Under the pieces are notes generated by a model. That model made no database searches. It saw only the letters and a program-made list of their open reading frames with translations, and was not told where the DNA came from. Position numbers and translations under genes: made by a program. From Methylopila capsulata (GTDB lineage: Bacteria > Pseudomonadota > Alphaproteobacteria > Rhizobiales > Methylopilaceae), in assembly GCF_016907975.1 (NCBI RefSeq), contig NZ_JAFBCY010000002.1, positions 62,001 to 126,000 of the forward strand: a stretch of 64,000 nt of DNA, given 5' to 3'. This document shows, piece by piece, positions 62,184-64,000 of this stretch. How positions within the stretch are numbered: position 1 is the first letter of the stretch; every line of letters starts with the position of its first letter.

Positions 62184-64000
62184 ACGCCGGACGCGCGGCG
62201 GGAGGACAGGCCGTGCGCCGTCTTCTCCCAATGCGTGGCGCTGTCGAACAGGATCTGCCCGAGCGCGCGCCACGCCGCGACGCCCACGAGCAGCCAGTAG
62301 ATCGGCATCGTCAGCAGGTCCACGGCGAGCGACGACGGCCCGCGGCGGTCGACGCCGATCCAGCCGCAGGCGAGCCCCACGGCGTAGCCGGCGAGGAGGT
62401 TCGTCACGTGAAAGGTGGCAAGCGTCTGCTCCGCCAATGAGGCAGAAGGCGCGAGCAGAGCCCCCGTACAGAGAGCGACCAGGAGCCCCGCGACCACGGC
62501 GGGATAGGCGAGCGCCGTCGCCGCCACGCCGCCGACCACGAGATGGGCGGCGATGAACCGGCGGACCCCGAGCCGCCGCGCGAGGTCGCCCGACCGCCGG
62601 CCGTGCACGACGGCGGTCACCATGTAGCCCTTCATCCAGCGCGTGCGCTGGCGGATCCAGAGCCCCGGCGTGGCCGGCGCCTCCTCCCAGGTGACGGAAT
62701 CCACCGCGCGCGTCGACCAACCGCGGCGGGCGAGCCTGAGGCCGAGATCGGCGTCTTCGGTGACGTTTCCGGCGTCCCAACCGCCGACGGTGCGCAGCGC
62801 CGCGGTCCGGAAGTGGTTGGACGTGCCGCCGAGCGGGATCGGGAGATCGAGAGCCGCGAGCGCGGGGACCACGACGTCGAACAGCGCGGCGTACTCGATG
62901 CGGAACTGCCGGGCGAGCCACCCGTCCCCATGGTTGTCGATGGCCAGCCGCGCCTGGACGCAGGCGACCGTCTCGGGACTTGTGCCGAAGGCGTCGAGCG
63001 CGCGGCGCAGCTGGTCCGGCTCGGGGCGATCCTCCGCGTCGAACACGGTCAGGAACCGGCCGCGCGCCGCCATCAGCCCGGCGTTCAACGCCCTCGGCTT
63101 GGTCTGGGGCCCGCCGGCCGGCAGTTTGAGCACCTCGATCCCCGCCCGCGGCGGACGCCCTTCGAGGGCGCCGAGCGTCTCCCGATCGTCCGCTTCCACC
63201 AGGAGCTTGATGTCGAGCTTGGCCGCCGGATAGTCCAGCCGTTCGAGCGCGTCGAGCAGATCCGGCACGATCGCCGCCTCGCGGACGAGCGCGACCAGCA
63301 CGGTGTAGATCGGCAGGCTTTGCTCGGACCGAAACAGCAGCGGCCGCTCCGGTAGCGCCGGTGTCAAAGCGATCGCCAACCGGAACGCGTTCATGACGAA
63401 GAACAGCCCTCCGACCGCGGACGCGCAGGCCGCGAACACCAGGGGGCTGACGAAGGCCGCGACGACGAGGGAGGCGGCGACGATGAAAAGCAGGGTCCGT
63501 GCGCGCGCGTTGATCCTCGGCATGCCGTGCGCCACCGTGAGTTCCGGCGCAACGAGCGCCGGGCCGGTCGACGCCGCCTCCGCCAGCGCGCGCCCCGCGC
63601 AGGCGACCGCGAGATCGGCGAAATCAGCGGGTCCGAGAAGGGCGACGCGGCCGCCCTCGGCCGCGTGCAGGGCCGAAAGGCGCGCCAGGCTCGCGACCGA
63701 GACGCCCCGCGCCGCCACGACGATCACCTGTCGCGCGTCAGCGTCGCTGAGCGCGAGCGTTCCCGTCCGCATGGCGTTGGCGAAGGTCTCGGCGTCGATC
63801 GGCGCCGGCGGCGCAAGCTCGGGGACGTAAAGCGCGACGCCGAGCCCGCGCGCGAGCCGCCCGACCAGATCGCGCTCGGGAAGGAGGCCGGACGCCAGCA
63901 GCGCGTCGAAGGGTTCGCACCCCGCGTGGTCGGCGTCCGCAAGCGCTGCGAGAAGAGCGCCGGGGGCGACGCCTCCGGCCGCAAGCGCGACGAACTCCTG
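62174..64000 (-). CDS. membrane GT2 glycosyltransferase with GspE-N-like start (partial)
   Basis: The coding frame continues without interruption to the window end, so at least 608 residues, N-terminus missing. The visible beginning (FDALLASGLLPERDLVGRLARGLGVALYVPELAPP) resembles the N-terminal domain of GspE-type ATPases, unusual on a glycosyltransferase. Then come two helices, a GT2 catalytic domain (LVEADDRETL; FDAEDRPEPDQLRRAL; TEDADLGLRLARRGW; QRTRWMKGY, the QxxRW motif) and further helices. This is a processive-type polysaccharide synthase like BcsA. The ATG at 63772 is internal and not the start. Confidence 0.88.
   Translation of the reverse strand, partial: QEFVALAAGGVAPGALLAALADADHAGCEPFDALLASGLLPERDLVGRLARGLGVALYVPELAPPAPIDAETFANAMRTGTLALSDADARQVIVVAARGVSVASLARLSALHAAEGGRVALLGPADFADLAVACAGRALAEAASTGPALVAPELTVAHGMPRINARARTLLFIVAASLVVAAFVSPLVFAACASAVGGLFFVMNAFRLAIALTPALPERPLLFRSEQSLPIYTVLVALVREAAIVPDLLDALERLDYPAAKLDIKLLVEADDRETLGALEGRPPRAGIEVLKLPAGGPQTKPRALNAGLMAARGRFLTVFDAEDRPEPDQLRRALDAFGTSPETVACVQARLAIDNHGDGWLARQFRIEYAALFDVVVPALAALDLPIPLGGTSNHFRTAALRTVGGWDAGNVTEDADLGLRLARRGWSTRAVDSVTWEEAPATPGLWIRQRTRWMKGYMVTAVVHGRRSGDLARRLGVRRFIAAHLVVGGVAATALAYPAVVAGLLVALCTGALLAPSASLAEQTLATFHVTNLLAGYAVGLACGWIGVDRRGPSSLAVDLLTMPIYWLLVGVAAWRALGQILFDSATHWEKTAHGLSSRRASGVQR

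Noticed and set aside
1..64000. CRISPR arrays, insertion sequences or prophage genes
   Set aside because: No regularly spaced repeats, transposase, integrase or phage structural frames were recognised on either strand.

Overview
The window is GC-rich chromosomal DNA from an alphaproteobacterium, most likely of the order Hyphomicrobiales (Rhizobiales). This rests on gene content and codon style: pirin, Sco, fatty acid desaturase, Czc efflux, PotABCD-type transport and LLM-type monooxygenases. A methylotroph-like soil or plant-associated relative is plausible, but the genus cannot be fixed by eye. It carries about 57 protein genes, one tRNA-Gly, one cobalamin riboswitch and one retron non-coding RNA. 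No insertion sequence, CRISPR array or rRNA was seen.

Layout. 1-3.7 kb: end of a Nit1C-type cluster (MSMEG_0565, 0570 and 0569 families) with a LnmK/Pnap_2097-like gene. 3.6-6.1 kb: KefB-like antiporter with two small genes. 6.9-8 kb: fatty acid desaturase. 8-11.4 kb: rfbC-B-D-A for dTDP-L-rhamnose. 11.4-15 kb: FatB/C/D-type iron-siderophore ABC importer. 15.1-17.3 kb: pirin and an iron-dependent alcohol dehydrogenase. 17.5-21.3 kb: sulfonate-type ABC importer and a flavin monooxygenase for organosulfur use. 21.4-30.6 kb: LysR regulator and a divergent operon of PotDABC-type importer, opine/amine-oxidase-like flavoproteins and RidA. 30.8-33 kb: HxlR regulator, azoreductase and a luciferase-like oxidoreductase.

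33.4-40.3 kb is the most interesting part: a retron with an adjacent WGR/HEAT-repeat protein, a winged-helix/SWIM zinc protein, a clear msr-msd RNA gene with 17-bp a1/a2 repeats and a 32-bp msd hairpin, and a retron reverse transcriptase with a C-terminal membrane tail. The gene set matches the architecture known as retron type XIII (ARM + WHSWIM + RT). 40.3-43.1 kb: TetR regulator with operator and a two-component FMN monooxygenase. 43.2-45.5 kb: a flotillin remnant, then rtcB-prfH, an RNA-ligase/release-factor pair for ribosome repair.

45.6-51.7 kb: a TonB receptor/ABC importer operon read leftwards under a cobalamin riboswitch, hence vitamin B12 or corrinoid uptake, ending in a frameshifted methyltransferase. 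52-53.7 kb: a visibly AT-rich patch with two small secreted proteins and a Crp/Fnr-type regulator. 53.8-60.4 kb: a czcCBA heavy-metal efflux operon with two small His/Cys-rich secreted proteins. 60.5-64 kb: a small secreted protein behind a hairpin that covers its ribosome binding site, tRNA-Gly(CCC), a small membrane protein, a Sco copper chaperone and a membrane glycosyltransferase cut by the window edge.
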